In this document: piece by piece, positions 8,140 through 16,903 of the stretch
Layout: every line of letters starts with the position of its first letter
Numbering within the stretch: position 1 is the stretch's first letter
From: JBBQTU01 sp038213005
Lineage (GTDB): Bacteria > Planctomycetota > Phycisphaerae > Tepidisphaerales > Tepidisphaeraceae
DNA: 25,171 nt
Assembly (NCBI GenBank): GCA_038213005.1
Contig: JBBQTU010000030.1
Location: 1-25,171 of the forward strand
Direction of reading: 5' to 3'
Made by a program: the position numbers and the translations under genes
Notes under the pieces: generated by a model
What the model saw: only the letters and a program-made list of their open reading frames with translations
Database searches by the model: none
What the model was told of the DNA's origin: nothing

Positions 8140-9068
8140 GCCAGGGACAGACAATCGATCCCAGGATGGGAACGGTGCCATCGGCACCCCGGACGCCTTT
8201 ACAGCGGGCGTTCTCTAACCGCGCATTTCTCGTTGCTGTGATTGTGATGGCGGTGGTGGGTGTGGGCATGCAGTTCATGACCAATTTCATGCAGGTCTAC
8301 TTCAAGAAAGAGCCCGTTCCGCTTCGCGCGGAGCTGGTTTCGATACCCGACCAGATGGGTTCATGGACCAAGGTGTCGTTGGACGAGCCACTACCGAAGG
8401 ACATTGAGGATGCGCTGGCTGCCAAAGAGTATGTATTTCGCGACTACGTTGATGCTCGCGTTGTGGGACAGGAGAAACTCGACGCGCTGATGAAGATGAC
8501 GGCGGTGCAGCGGCGGGGGGAGATGGGCCAGATTGAGCGGCTTTATCCTCGCGGGGTGATCCATTTCGCGGTGACCTATTACACGGGTCTGGTCGACACC
8601 GTGGCGCACATCCCGGACCGCTGCTATATCGCTGACGGATACGAACCCACCGAGTACAAGGTTCAGTCCTGGAAGCTTGGGAATGACCGAAGCGTTGAGG
8701 TGCGGTACATCAACTTCGAGGACACGACGGGATTCGCCAGCAAGCAGCCAAAGAACGTGGCTTACTTCTTTCAGGTCAACGGGATAATGGAGAGCGATCC
8801 CCTGGCCGTTCGCCGCCGGTTGCAGAACCTTTTTAATCGGGAGGGCTACTACGCCAAGGTTGAGGTGATGTCGCTGCTGCGGGACCGCGAAGAGTCGGCG
8901 AGCACCATGAGAGACTTTTTGGCGTTGGCGATGCCGGAAGTTCAGAAGCGGTTGCCGGCCATCCCCGGTGAGCTAGTGGCTCAGCCGCAGACCCAGCCAT
9001 CGCAGTCGAAGGCTGGTGAGCTGACGGCCGCCGCGGATGTGGTTGCGAAGCAAGACACGGGACGCTAG
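8136..9068 (+). CDS. EpsI-like exosortase-associated protein (DUF3485 type)
   Basis: Companion protein of exosortases, often fused to them or encoded next door; its biochemical role is not settled. The 310-aa product has one N-terminal membrane segment (about 31-50) and an exported domain. The family-like motif is AHIPDRCYIADGY (H158, P160, C163, G168), matching the H-x-P-x-x-C-x-x-x-G-(W/Y) pattern of EpsI proteins, preceded by the hydrophobic/aromatic strand FAVTYYTG. Residues from about 275 are a Gln/Ala-rich tail. The start codon overlaps the exosortase stop by 4 nt. Assignment rests on this motif plus context; the divergence from proteobacterial EpsI is considerable. Confidence 0.8.
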   Translation: MSQGQTIDPRMGTVPSAPRTPLQRAFSNRAFLVAVIVMAVVGVGMQFMTNFMQVYFKKEPVPLRAELVSIPDQMGSWTKVSLDEPLPKDIEDALAAKEYVFRDYVDARVVGQEKLDALMKMTAVQRRGEMGQIERLYPRGVIHFAVTYYTGLVDTVAHIPDRCYIADGYEPTEYKVQSWKLGNDRSVEVRYINFEDTTGFASKQPKNVAYFFQVNGIMESDPLAVRRRLQNLFNREGYYAKVEVMSLLRDREESASTMRDFLALAMPEVQKRLPAIPGELVAQPQTQPSQSKAGELTAAADVVAKQDTGR

Positions 9069-9153
9069 AACACTAGGCCCCGTAAGGCATCGACCTGGTC
9101 AGTGCCCGCAGGCGACGCGGTTATCGCGGCGACTCCGGGCTGTGTTGGTGGTC

Positions 9154-9170
9154 CCTTCCATTTTGGAAGG
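9154..9170 (+). promoter_or_regulatory. Hairpin just upstream of the TPR gene RBS
   Basis: CCTTCCA (9154-9160) and TGGAAGG (9164-9170) form a perfect 7-bp stem with a 3-nt loop, ending 2 nt before the Shine-Dalgarno region GGAGAGG (9173-9179). It could modulate translation of the large TPR protein or act as a transcript-processing site. There is no U-tract, so it is not a good terminator. Confidence 0.4.
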
Positions 9171-9188
9171 CCGGAGAGGCAAGTTCGC

Positions 9189-12100
9189 ATGCAGCGAAGA
9201 CTCAATACTCGGTTCCTTGTTATCCTGACGGTTTCCGTTGTCGGCGGGGCGGTGGCGCTCTTTGCTGTCACGAAGGTTGTCTTCCGGGATACGTCTGAGA
9301 AGCACATTGCGCTGGCCGAGGCCTTCGTTCGGCAGAATTCTCCCATTGGTGCGGTGAAAGAGTACCAGACGGCCGTGCGTCTGGACCCGCGCAATCCAGC
9401 CCTGCTGGTCAAACTGGGCGACACGATTCGTATGGCGACACGAGTTGATCCGGATCTCGTCGACAAGGACAAAGCCACCTGGAATTTGGCGCTGGAGGTG
9501 GATCCGACGTACCTGCCGGCGCTGCAGCGCCTGCTCGACTCCTACGTTGAAGATGCCCAGATCTATCAGCGGCCTTGGATTTATTCGAATATCCGTACTT
9601 ACGCCAGCCGGATCGTGGCGATCGACCCTAGCGACGCTAAAGCAGCTTCCCATCTGCAGTTGTCGTGGCTGCAGGCATGGTTTGCAGGGGTGGAGACCGA
9701 ACCGGCACAGATTGACCAAAGCATCAGCGAGCTTACCAAGCTTTACGCAAAGGACCCCGGCAACATCGAGATTCCTTTCGTCGTGGCGCGGGCGAAGTTT
9801 CAGAAAGGCGAGGCCTTGCGAGCTCAGGGCCGCGTTCCCGATGCCAAGGCGGTCTATAACGACCTGCGGCTGGATCTGGACAAGGAGGTCGAGAAGCACC
9901 AGAAGGACGCGCGGTTTCTTGCGCGTTCGGCCCAGCTCTATCAGGACCTGATTGTTCATTTCCGCGGCGACCCGAGCTTACAGAAGGATCTGCTGGCCCG
10001 GCGGGACCAGTGTCTGACGGCGGCGCAGGCGTTGGTCAAGCCAGAGGACCCGCAGTACTGGGAAGTCATGACGACCGTCGCCGGAGTGGCGTTTCGTACC
10101 CAGGATACGAAGCTGGCTGAGAAGATCTACCGCGAGCTGCTGAATATCCGGCCTGAAGACCGGACGTTACGCCTGGCACTGGCCCAGCTTCTGGGGAATG
10201 AGGCCAACAAGCGTGAGGAGGCCATACAACTGCTGGAAAAGCCGATACCCGAGTCCAATGAGGTTGGCGTCAAGGTGCGTTTCCGCGCGGAAATCGAGCA
10301 GCGGACTCTGCAGATGCTCACGTCGTATCGCGTAGACAAGCTCGGCATGACGCGAGACCTCAAGGATCGTGCCGACTTGATCGCCAAGGTTGAAAAGGGC
10401 CTTACGGACATGTTCAACCGCGGAGGCGAGACCCCTGAGTACTTGAAACTCAAGGGCAAGCTCGAGCAGGCGCAGGGGAAGTACGTCGAAGCGGTGAAGT
10501 CGTACAACCGCTCGAACGAGATCGGCGAGCAGATGTCGCGGCCGACGGACGACGACTTGATGTATCAGCTCGCCCGCACGTACCTGGCGCTGAACCAGAC
10601 GGGCGAAGCCAAGAAGATACTGGAGAACATCGTTTCGCGTTACGAAGACTTCAAGCCGGCGCGGCTGCTGCTGGCCAGGACGCTGCTGGATGAGGCCAAT
10701 GTCAGCAAGGCTGACTGGCACATGCGGTATCTGGAGCGGAATCTCCCGGATGATCCGCAAGTGACCCTGCTACTTCTGACCGAGGCTCGACTGAAGCGGG
10801 ACACCTCGCGCATCAAGGATCTCTATGCCCGCCTGCCGGAAGGCAATCGCGACCAGACGCTGGCCAAGGCTGTGGCCGCGGGCGAACTCGGGCTCAACGC
10901 GGAGGCCGAGGCATGTTTCCTGAAACTGCTCAAGGAGAGCGACGACGTTCAGATACTGCAGGAAGCTGCTCGCTTCTATATTCGTACCGGGCGAAATGAC
11001 GAAGCGACCCGGCTGGTGGAACGTGCGGCGGCTTCCCGTCCTGACGACAATGCGATCAAGCTGCTGCAGCGGCAGCTTCAGGGCGCTGAGGCGGCGGAGA
11101 TCACCGAACTGGTCGAGAAAAACATCGACGATATCAAGGATGAATTCCAGCGTGAGGTGACGCGCGCCCGATATCAGGCGTCGCACGACCAGGATGTCGA
11201 GGCCCTCGCATCACTCCAGAAGGCCGAGCAGATCAAGCCCAACGCTCCGGAACTGTGGGATGCGTATTTCATCCAGTACCTCAAGATGAAGAACTGGGAT
11301 GAGGCGGGGAAATGGATGGAGAAGCTTGTAGCGGCCAACTTCGACAAGGCCGAAGGGCGGCTCTACCGGTTCCGCTTTGCCATGGGAAAACAGGACTACG
11401 AGGGAGCGACTAAGATCGGCCGGGATCTCACTGCGAAGATGCCGGAGTTTGCCCAGAGCTGGCTGGCACTGGGGCAGGGTCTGCAATACAGCCTGAAGTT
11501 CGACGAGGCAAAGGAGTGTTATCTCCGGGTGCTGGAGAAGCAGGCAACCAGCGCCGAGGCCTATCGCGGGCTGATCGAGTGCTGCTATGCCAACAAGAAA
11601 TTTGACGACGCCACACGCTACATCCGCGACGCCCGGACGCGTCTGCCTGACAACTCCTATTTCCAGCGAGTTGAGATTGATCACGAGCTGAACTATGGCG
11701 AGCCCGAGCGAGTGTTGCCCCTGATCGAGTCGATGTTGCTGAACAAGGGCGACCGTGCCGAGGCTTATCTGGCGGCGGGGATGGCGTACTCGAAGACCGG
11801 GCAGCGCAAGCTGCAGAAGTCAACGACCGAAGCCAACCAGTGGTTTGGGAAAGCCAGGGACGTCTACGCCCAGGCAATCGCAAAATGGCCTCTGGACCGG
11901 CAGTTTGTGGGGCGCTACGCCGACATGTGCATGGTGCTGCATGAGACTGACAGCGCGGAGAAGGCGCTCAAGACGTATAGCGATCGCCCTGAGAACAAGG
12001 GAAAGCCTGATCCGCTGCTGATGCTTGCCGAGTTCTACAACCGGACCAGCAAGCCGAGTCACGCGCAACTGCTGCTGCAGCAGGCGTTGGACGCGGAGCC

Positions 12101-13796
12101 GGGCAACGTTGAGATTCGTACCCGGCTGGTCTCACAACTGGCGTCGATGCGCAAGTTTGACGAGGCTATCGCGATCCTGGACCAGGTCAAGATGGAGGAG
12201 CCGGGGTTGATTCGCCAGAAGATCGAAATGTTGATCTCGGCGAAGCGTATGGATGATGCGCGGAAACTGCTGGGTGACCTGCTCAAGGCTCATCCTGATG
12301 AGACCGGATACATGACGGCCCTGATTTTCATAGCGATGAACGAGGGCAAGCTGGACGAGGCGGGCAAGACGATCGAGAAGGTGCTGGCGATTCAGCCTCA
12401 GAATGCCATGGCTCTTTACTACCGAGGCATGATCCGCATGCGCCAGGCGGCGCCAGATTATGACGCAGCCCTCCTGGATTTCCGTACCGCGAGGCGCGAC
12501 GCGCCGGACAATCCTGATATTCGTCTGGCGCTGGCGGATGTGCTGCTGATCAAGAAAGATATCCGCGCTGCGACTGAGGAACTCGAAGTCGCTCAGCAAC
12601 TTGCGCCGGACAATGCGTCGACCCGGGCAAAGCTGATCGATCTCTATCTATCGCAGGACCATCCTCGGCTGCAGGATGCGCAGAACCTGATCGACCAGGC
12701 AAGGGTCCAGCCCGGTGGCCAGGAGAGTCCGGAATGGGCGCTTAGGGCTTCGCGTGCCGCGCGGCTGCGTGGCGAAGGGACTGTCGCCCTGAGCGAAATG
12801 GAGACGGCTCTTAAATATTCCGGCGGCAATCCCCTGGTCTTGCACGACTACCTGGATGTACTGCTTGAGGTGAAGCAGTATGACCGACTGGTTGCTGAGA
12901 CAGCGAAACTGCCTGCTGAGGTTGCTGCAAGCTGGTGGATCCACCATGATCGCGCTCTGGCGATGGCCAGAAGCGGTAAGCGTGACGATGCCCTGGCGGA
13001 ATGGGAAATGGCGATCGAGGCCGCTGACAAAATCCGCGACGGGGAGGCATCAATCGCCATCGTGCAGGCGATGGGTAGCGAACTGGGCGTGAGTTGCATC
13101 ATGCCCCGCGTGCTGGAAAGAGCCAAGACGAACTATCGCTGGCAGATTCTGGCGGCGTCCATCTATCACTCTCAGGGACAGTTTGACCGGGCCGCGGATG
13201 TGATCGACAGCCTGATGCACAAAATGGATGGGGTTGCCGTCGCCGACCGCTTGCGGTTGCTGCAGCAGGCGGGGGGCATCTACCTGAGTTGCCGGCCGCC
13301 TCTGGCGGAAAAGGCATTGGAAACCTATCAGCGAGCGCTTCAGCTCGCTCCGGACGACCTTGCGACGTTGAATAATATTGCTTGTATTCTGCTGGATAAC
13401 ATCAATCCACCGGACCCGGCCAAGGCTGTAACGTACAGCCAACGGGCCTATAACATAATGCAGAAGAACGGAACGCTCGAGCCGCTCGTAATGGATACAC
13501 ATGGATGGGCGCTAGCGCAGTCCGGCAAGCTGCAGGAAGGGCTTATGGTCCTGCAGGAAGTAGTTCAGCGCCGGCCCTTCCCTGAGGCGAGGCTTCACCT
13601 TGCAGATGCGTATCTGCGAAGTGGGTACGCGGATCAGGCTCTGAGGCAACTGGACGCCGCCAAGGACGACCTTGCTCAGGCGGAGAAGGATTCGGTGTCG
13701 GTGGACCCGGCGCTGAAGAAACGGGTCGAGGCTGCGCGAGAAAAGGTGCAGGCAAAGCTGAAAGCTGAACCGGCATCGCAGCAGGCCAAGCCGTAA
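9189..13796 (+). CDS. Giant membrane-anchored TPR-repeat protein of the EPS/exosortase locus
   Basis: The 1535-aa product begins with a positively charged N-terminus and one membrane segment (about residues 9-31), followed almost entirely by helical tetratricopeptide-like repeats up to a Lys/Ala/Gln-rich tail. Repeat units are recognisable by spaced small/aromatic residues, for example PALLVKLGD, LMYQLARTYLALNQTGEA, QSWLALGQGL.YSLKFDEA and LALADVLLIKKDIRAATEE. Start: ATG 9189 is preceded by GGAGAGG (9173-9179) at 9 nt; an upstream in-frame start at 9102 would add 29 residues in front of the membrane signal and is less likely. TPR proteins of comparable position (PrsT-type) accompany exosortase loci and are thought to scaffold EPS assembly in the periplasm; the role here is inferred from that context. 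The Wzz/BY-kinase follows after 133 nt. Confidence 0.88.
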   Translation: MQRRLNTRFLVILTVSVVGGAVALFAVTKVVFRDTSEKHIALAEAFVRQNSPIGAVKEYQTAVRLDPRNPALLVKLGDTIRMATRVDPDLVDKDKATWNLALEVDPTYLPALQRLLDSYVEDAQIYQRPWIYSNIRTYASRIVAIDPSDAKAASHLQLSWLQAWFAGVETEPAQIDQSISELTKLYAKDPGNIEIPFVVARAKFQKGEALRAQGRVPDAKAVYNDLRLDLDKEVEKHQKDARFLARSAQLYQDLIVHFRGDPSLQKDLLARRDQCLTAAQALVKPEDPQYWEVMTTVAGVAFRTQDTKLAEKIYRELLNIRPEDRTLRLALAQLLGNEANKREEAIQLLEKPIPESNEVGVKVRFRAEIEQRTLQMLTSYRVDKLGMTRDLKDRADLIAKVEKGLTDMFNRGGETPEYLKLKGKLEQAQGKYVEAVKSYNRSNEIGEQMSRPTDDDLMYQLARTYLALNQTGEAKKILENIVSRYEDFKPARLLLARTLLDEANVSKADWHMRYLERNLPDDPQVTLLLLTEARLKRDTSRIKDLYARLPEGNRDQTLAKAVAAGELGLNAEAEACFLKLLKESDDVQILQEAARFYIRTGRNDEATRLVERAAASRPDDNAIKLLQRQLQGAEAAEITELVEKNIDDIKDEFQREVTRARYQASHDQDVEALASLQKAEQIKPNAPELWDAYFIQYLKMKNWDEAGKWMEKLVAANFDKAEGRLYRFRFAMGKQDYEGATKIGRDLTAKMPEFAQSWLALGQGLQYSLKFDEAKECYLRVLEKQATSAEAYRGLIECCYANKKFDDATRYIRDARTRLPDNSYFQRVEIDHELNYGEPERVLPLIESMLLNKGDRAEAYLAAGMAYSKTGQRKLQKSTTEANQWFGKARDVYAQAIAKWPLDRQFVGRYADMCMVLHETDSAEKALKTYSDRPENKGKPDPLLMLAEFYNRTSKPSHAQLLLQQALDAEPGNVEIRTRLVSQLASMRKFDEAIAILDQVKMEEPGLIRQKIEMLISAKRMDDARKLLGDLLKAHPDETGYMTALIFIAMNEGKLDEAGKTIEKVLAIQPQNAMALYYRGMIRMRQAAPDYDAALLDFRTARRDAPDNPDIRLALADVLLIKKDIRAATEELEVAQQLAPDNASTRAKLIDLYLSQDHPRLQDAQNLIDQARVQPGGQESPEWALRASRAARLRGEGTVALSEMETALKYSGGNPLVLHDYLDVLLEVKQYDRLVAETAKLPAEVAASWWIHHDRALAMARSGKRDDALAEWEMAIEAADKIRDGEASIAIVQAMGSELGVSCIMPRVLERAKTNYRWQILAASIYHSQGQFDRAADVIDSLMHKMDGVAVADRLRLLQQAGGIYLSCRPPLAEKALETYQRALQLAPDDLATLNNIACILLDNINPPDPAKAVTYSQRAYNIMQKNGTLEPLVMDTHGWALAQSGKLQEGLMVLQEVVQRRPFPEARLHLADAYLRSGYADQALRQLDAAKDDLAQAEKDSVSVDPALKKRVEAAREKVQAKLKAEPASQQAKP

Positions 13797-13929
13797 CCGG
13801 CCAGGCTGTCGACTGAGAAGTGTTGAATATTGTCGAACGAGATTTTGTTTTCCATTAAGAATGGTTATCGTGTAGCCTTTCGACGTTGCAGTTGTAACGG
13901 TCAATTTAGTTACTGAGGAGCTTTCGCAA

Positions 13930-16158
13930 ATGACGACTCTGCCACAGACGACCACCGTTCGCGTTCCCAGGACCGCCGGCCCGTCGCAACTTATGATGCC
14001 GGGGCCAGGCTATCCGGTAGCACAGGCCGCACTGCCAACCGGACAGATGACGGGCGCGGATGTCTGGCGCGTGATCCGCGCTAACGTCTGGCTCATTGTC
14101 GGTGCAGTGGTTGTTTTCGCTGTGCTTGGCTTTGTTGTGAACCTGTGGCTGGCGAAGTTCCACGCGCGATACACTGCGGTGGGCCTGATTCAGGTGCAGC
14201 CAAACGAGATTATCGATCCCATCATGAACCGGCCGGAAAAGGCTGACCGGACGCAGGTGGAAATCGAACAGCGATCACAGGCGGCACTGCTTCAGGGCGA
14301 ACGCCTGTACAGCGACGTTCTGCAGCGCAGTGAGCCGGTCAAGCAGACCAGTTGGTATAAAGAGTTCGCGGATTCGCGGGATGCGAAAGAGGATCTCATG
14401 AAGAGCCTCACCATCACCCCGTGGCCCGACACCAACCTCATCAAGATCCAGTTCTCCACATCCGTTCCCAAGGACTGCAAGACGCTGGTTGAGGAGATTG
14501 TCCAAGGGCATCTGGACCAGCAGGGCCAGATGCGCCGCGATACACAGCTCGCCCGTAGCCAGACGCTGAACAAGCTTAAGGAAATCCATACCGTTCGTCG
14601 TAATGACCTGCTCGATCAGTTGCGGACCAAGGGCAACAAGCTTGCGATCGATGCGCTTGGCGTTCCGGGACATCTAAACGCCACCGAGCAACGGGCGGGG
14701 CAGTTGATGTCGGAACTTGCCAAGCTCGAGGGCGAGGCCGAGGCTGCCAAGGCATCGTATGAGTCGGTGCTGGGGCAGCTCAACAGTGGTCAGGAGCCGC
14801 CGATCCTGGAGGAGATGATGGCCCGCGACGCCCTGGTGGTGTCCTATCGCCAGCAGGTGGATGCAATCGACGTGGCCCTTTTCGAATATCAGAAGCTGGG
14901 CATCGACCATCCCTTCCTCAAACAGCTCAGTGCGCGTCGCGAGATTTCGATGAAGAAGTACATCGACACGCGCGCAGAGCAACTGGGCAAGTACCGGGCT
15001 GCACTGCTGGACCGGCTGAAGACTGAGGCGACGATGACCCAGCTTTCTGTGACCACACTGAAGAAGTCCCTGGAATCGGTGAAGAATGACCTCGTGGCGC
15101 TGACCGAAGACCTGAATATCTATCTCAGCACCATGGAGGAAGAGAAGAGCATGCGCGAGACCCTGAAGAGCATCGATAAGGAGCTTCAGGACATCAAGGC
15201 GTACAACCTGCGTGCAGATAATGCCGGCGTGTTCTGGGCGCAGAAGCCCGACGTTCCGGACAAGATGAGCTTCCCCCGGCTGGGCGTTACGCTATCCGTG
15301 GCGATCCTGCTTGGTTTGGCCTTGAGCTTGGGGTTGTCGTTCCTCCGCGAGATGCTTGATACGTCCGTGCGTTCGCCTCGCGACATTGCACGTGTCGGGC
15401 AGATGAACATCCTGGGCATGGTGCCTGACGAGCGCGACGATCCAGCCGTGGCCGGCGTGCGCCTGCCGCTGGCGATCTTTGAAGCCCCCAATTCGGCGTT
15501 CGCCGAGCAGCTCCGGCAGATGCGAACCCGCCTGCAGCACACCGTGTCGCTGGATACGACCCGTGCGATCCTGGTCACCAGTGCGGGGCCGGAAGACGGC
15601 AAGACGACCATCGTCTGTAACCTCGCCGCAGGTCTGGCCCTCAACGGACGGCGGATACTGCTGGTGGACGCAAACTTCCGTCGGCCGCAGATCCATAACG
15701 TCTTCGGCATGGCCAACGACAAGGGCTTTAGTGATGCCTTGAATGCCCCGGACAATTTCGCCGCCTTCGTGAAGCAGACGCCTATTCCGAACCTGGCGAT
15801 CCTTGCTTGCGGCGCCAAGCCCGGGAACGCCACCGAGATGCTCGAGAGTCAGCTCCTGATCGACTTCATCGACCGGGCTCTGGACGAGTACGATCACGTG
15901 ATCTTCGACTCCGGTCCGATGCTGTTCGTCTCTGAGACGGTGGCCATGGCGCCTCGCGTTGATGGCGTGGTCACCGTGGTGCGTGCCCAGCAGAACAGCC
16001 GCGGCGCGCTGCAGCGCATGCGGGATGGTCTGCGCCAGATCAAGGCGCAGCACATCGGCGTGGTGCTCAACGCCGTGCGTGCCCAGGGCGGCGGATACTA
16101 TGCCCAGAACATCCGTACGCACTACGAGTACCAGGGTCTGCCGTCGAAACAGGTCTGA
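13930..16158 (+). CDS. Fused Wzz chain-length determinant and BY-kinase-like ATPase
   Basis: Inner-membrane polysaccharide co-polymerase with a C-terminal cytoplasmic tyrosine-kinase-like domain; partner of the Wza-like channel at 5142. The 742-aa product has TM1 at about 52-74, a long periplasmic coiled-coil region (about 195-430), a Pro-rich motif (QKPDVPDKMSFPR) before TM2 (about 452-471), and the ATPase domain (about 520-715). Motifs: the NSAFAEQLRQMRTRL signature (521-535), Walker A SAGPEDGKTT (551-560), Walker A' LLVDANFRRP (577-586) and Walker B HVIFDSGPM (656-664). The tail has only four tyrosines (Y723, Y724, Y732, Y734). Both A' (DxN instead of DxD) and B (DSGP instead of D(S/T)PP) deviate from canonical BY-kinases. 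GAGGAG (13915-13920) lies 9 nt before the ATG. The preceding 100 nt are AT-rich and probably hold a promoter, but no clear -35/-10 pair stands out. Confidence 0.93.
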   Translation: MTTLPQTTTVRVPRTAGPSQLMMPGPGYPVAQAALPTGQMTGADVWRVIRANVWLIVGAVVVFAVLGFVVNLWLAKFHARYTAVGLIQVQPNEIIDPIMNRPEKADRTQVEIEQRSQAALLQGERLYSDVLQRSEPVKQTSWYKEFADSRDAKEDLMKSLTITPWPDTNLIKIQFSTSVPKDCKTLVEEIVQGHLDQQGQMRRDTQLARSQTLNKLKEIHTVRRNDLLDQLRTKGNKLAIDALGVPGHLNATEQRAGQLMSELAKLEGEAEAAKASYESVLGQLNSGQEPPILEEMMARDALVVSYRQQVDAIDVALFEYQKLGIDHPFLKQLSARREISMKKYIDTRAEQLGKYRAALLDRLKTEATMTQLSVTTLKKSLESVKNDLVALTEDLNIYLSTMEEEKSMRETLKSIDKELQDIKAYNLRADNAGVFWAQKPDVPDKMSFPRLGVTLSVAILLGLALSLGLSFLREMLDTSVRSPRDIARVGQMNILGMVPDERDDPAVAGVRLPLAIFEAPNSAFAEQLRQMRTRLQHTVSLDTTRAILVTSAGPEDGKTTIVCNLAAGLALNGRRILLVDANFRRPQIHNVFGMANDKGFSDALNAPDNFAAFVKQTPIPNLAILACGAKPGNATEMLESQLLIDFIDRALDEYDHVIFDSGPMLFVSETVAMAPRVDGVVTVVRAQQNSRGALQRMRDGLRQIKAQHIGVVLNAVRAQGGGYYAQNIRTHYEYQGLPSKQV

Positions 16159-16188
16159 TCGCAGGTCGCGACGGACCTGATGCGCAAG

Positions 16189-16218
16189 GGGTGCGGGCTC
16201 GCGAGCGGGTCCGCACCC
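16189..16218 (+). terminator. Hairpin between the BY-kinase and rex
   Basis: GGGTGCGG (16189-16196) pairs with CCGCACCC (16211-16218); the 14-nt loop itself contains the palindrome GCTCGCGAGC (16197-16206). It begins 30 nt after the kinase stop and ends 18 nt before the rex start. The downstream tctgtgttat is only weakly U-rich, so it may be an intrinsic terminator or an operator-like structure at the rex promoter. Confidence 0.5.
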
Positions 16219-16224
16219 TCTGTG

Positions 16225-16230
16225 TTATAT
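16225..16230 (+). promoter_or_regulatory. Candidate -10 element of the rex promoter
   Basis: TTATAT lies 6 nt before the first rex ATG, in a very GC-rich neighbourhood. If used, transcription would begin at or next to the start codon, giving a leaderless or nearly leaderless mRNA. No convincing -35 hexamer is seen at the right distance. Confidence 0.3.
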
Positions 16231-16236
16231 TGAGGT

Positions 16237-16899
16237 ATGATGGAGCCAGCCAAAGCTGATCTCGTCCCGAATCCCGCCGTGCGTCGGCTCAGTCTTTATC
16301 TGCGCCATCTTGAAGTCATGCAGCGCAAGGCAAGGAGCACGATCTCCTCCAAGCAGGTTGGCGTGGCCTTGGGTTATACCGATGCGCAGGTGAGAAAGGA
16401 CCTGGCCTACTTCGGCCAGTTCGGCCATCCCGGCATTGGATATCGTGTGGATGATCTGATTGCTCGCATCCGCGGTATTCTGGCAACCGACCGCACCTGG
16501 AATGTCATCCTGATCGGAGCCGGCAACCTCGGCCGGGCATTGCTCGCCCACCCGGGTTTTGGTCCCAAGGGATTTCGCATCGTCGCCGTATTCGATACCG
16601 ACATTTCCAAGGTCGGCATGGCTGTCCATGGCCTGGTGATCCGCCCGGTGGAGTCCGCGACGCCTTATGTGCGTGAAAATCCCGTGAGACTGGCAATTCT
16701 CGCCGTCCCCGCGGAGGTCGCTCAGGATGTCGCCGACGATCTGGTTGCGGCCGGCATTCGCGGCATTCTGAACTTTGCCCCCGTGGCGCTGAGTGTTCCC
16801 GGGGGCGTCGCCGTCAACTCGGTTGACCTGACGGTGCAACTCGAACAGCTCTCGTTCCTGGTCAACTCCACGGAGTTCCCACAGAAGTCGAAGGAGTAG
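16237..16899 (+). CDS. rex: Redox-sensing transcriptional repressor Rex
   Basis: NADH/NAD+-responsive repressor that releases DNA when NADH rises. The 220-aa product, close to the usual 205-220 aa, has an N-terminal winged-helix (about 12-80) with the Rex signature VRKDLAYFGQFGHPGIGY (52-69), then a Rossmann fold with IGAGNLGRAL (93-102, G94/G96/G99) and a C-terminal helix (LTVQLEQLSFLVN) typical of the domain-swapped dimer. Start: ATG 16237 or 16240; GAGG (16232-16235) is 1 nt from the first and 4 nt from the second, so either weak initiation or a leaderless start is possible. The CYTH gene begins 5 nt after the stop, with its Shine-Dalgarno (AAGGAG) inside the last rex codons, so they form one unit. 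I did not find a TTGTGAA-N4-TTCACAA Rex operator upstream. Confidence 0.96.
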   Translation: MMEPAKADLVPNPAVRRLSLYLRHLEVMQRKARSTISSKQVGVALGYTDAQVRKDLAYFGQFGHPGIGYRVDDLIARIRGILATDRTWNVILIGAGNLGRALLAHPGFGPKGFRIVAVFDTDISKVGMAVHGLVIRPVESATPYVRENPVRLAILAVPAEVAQDVADDLVAAGIRGILNFAPVALSVPGGVAVNSVDLTVQLEQLSFLVNSTEFPQKSKE

Positions 16900-16903
16900 G
16901 GCC

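Noticed and set aside
9099..9959. Long antisense open frame (286 codons) opposite the start of the TPR gene
   Set aside because: Codon-shadow of the TPR gene; no recognisable domain, and no usable start or ribosome site.
16150..16240. Rex-box operator upstream of rex
   Set aside because: No sequence close to TTGTGAA-N4-TTCACAA is present; autoregulation is not supported by sequence.
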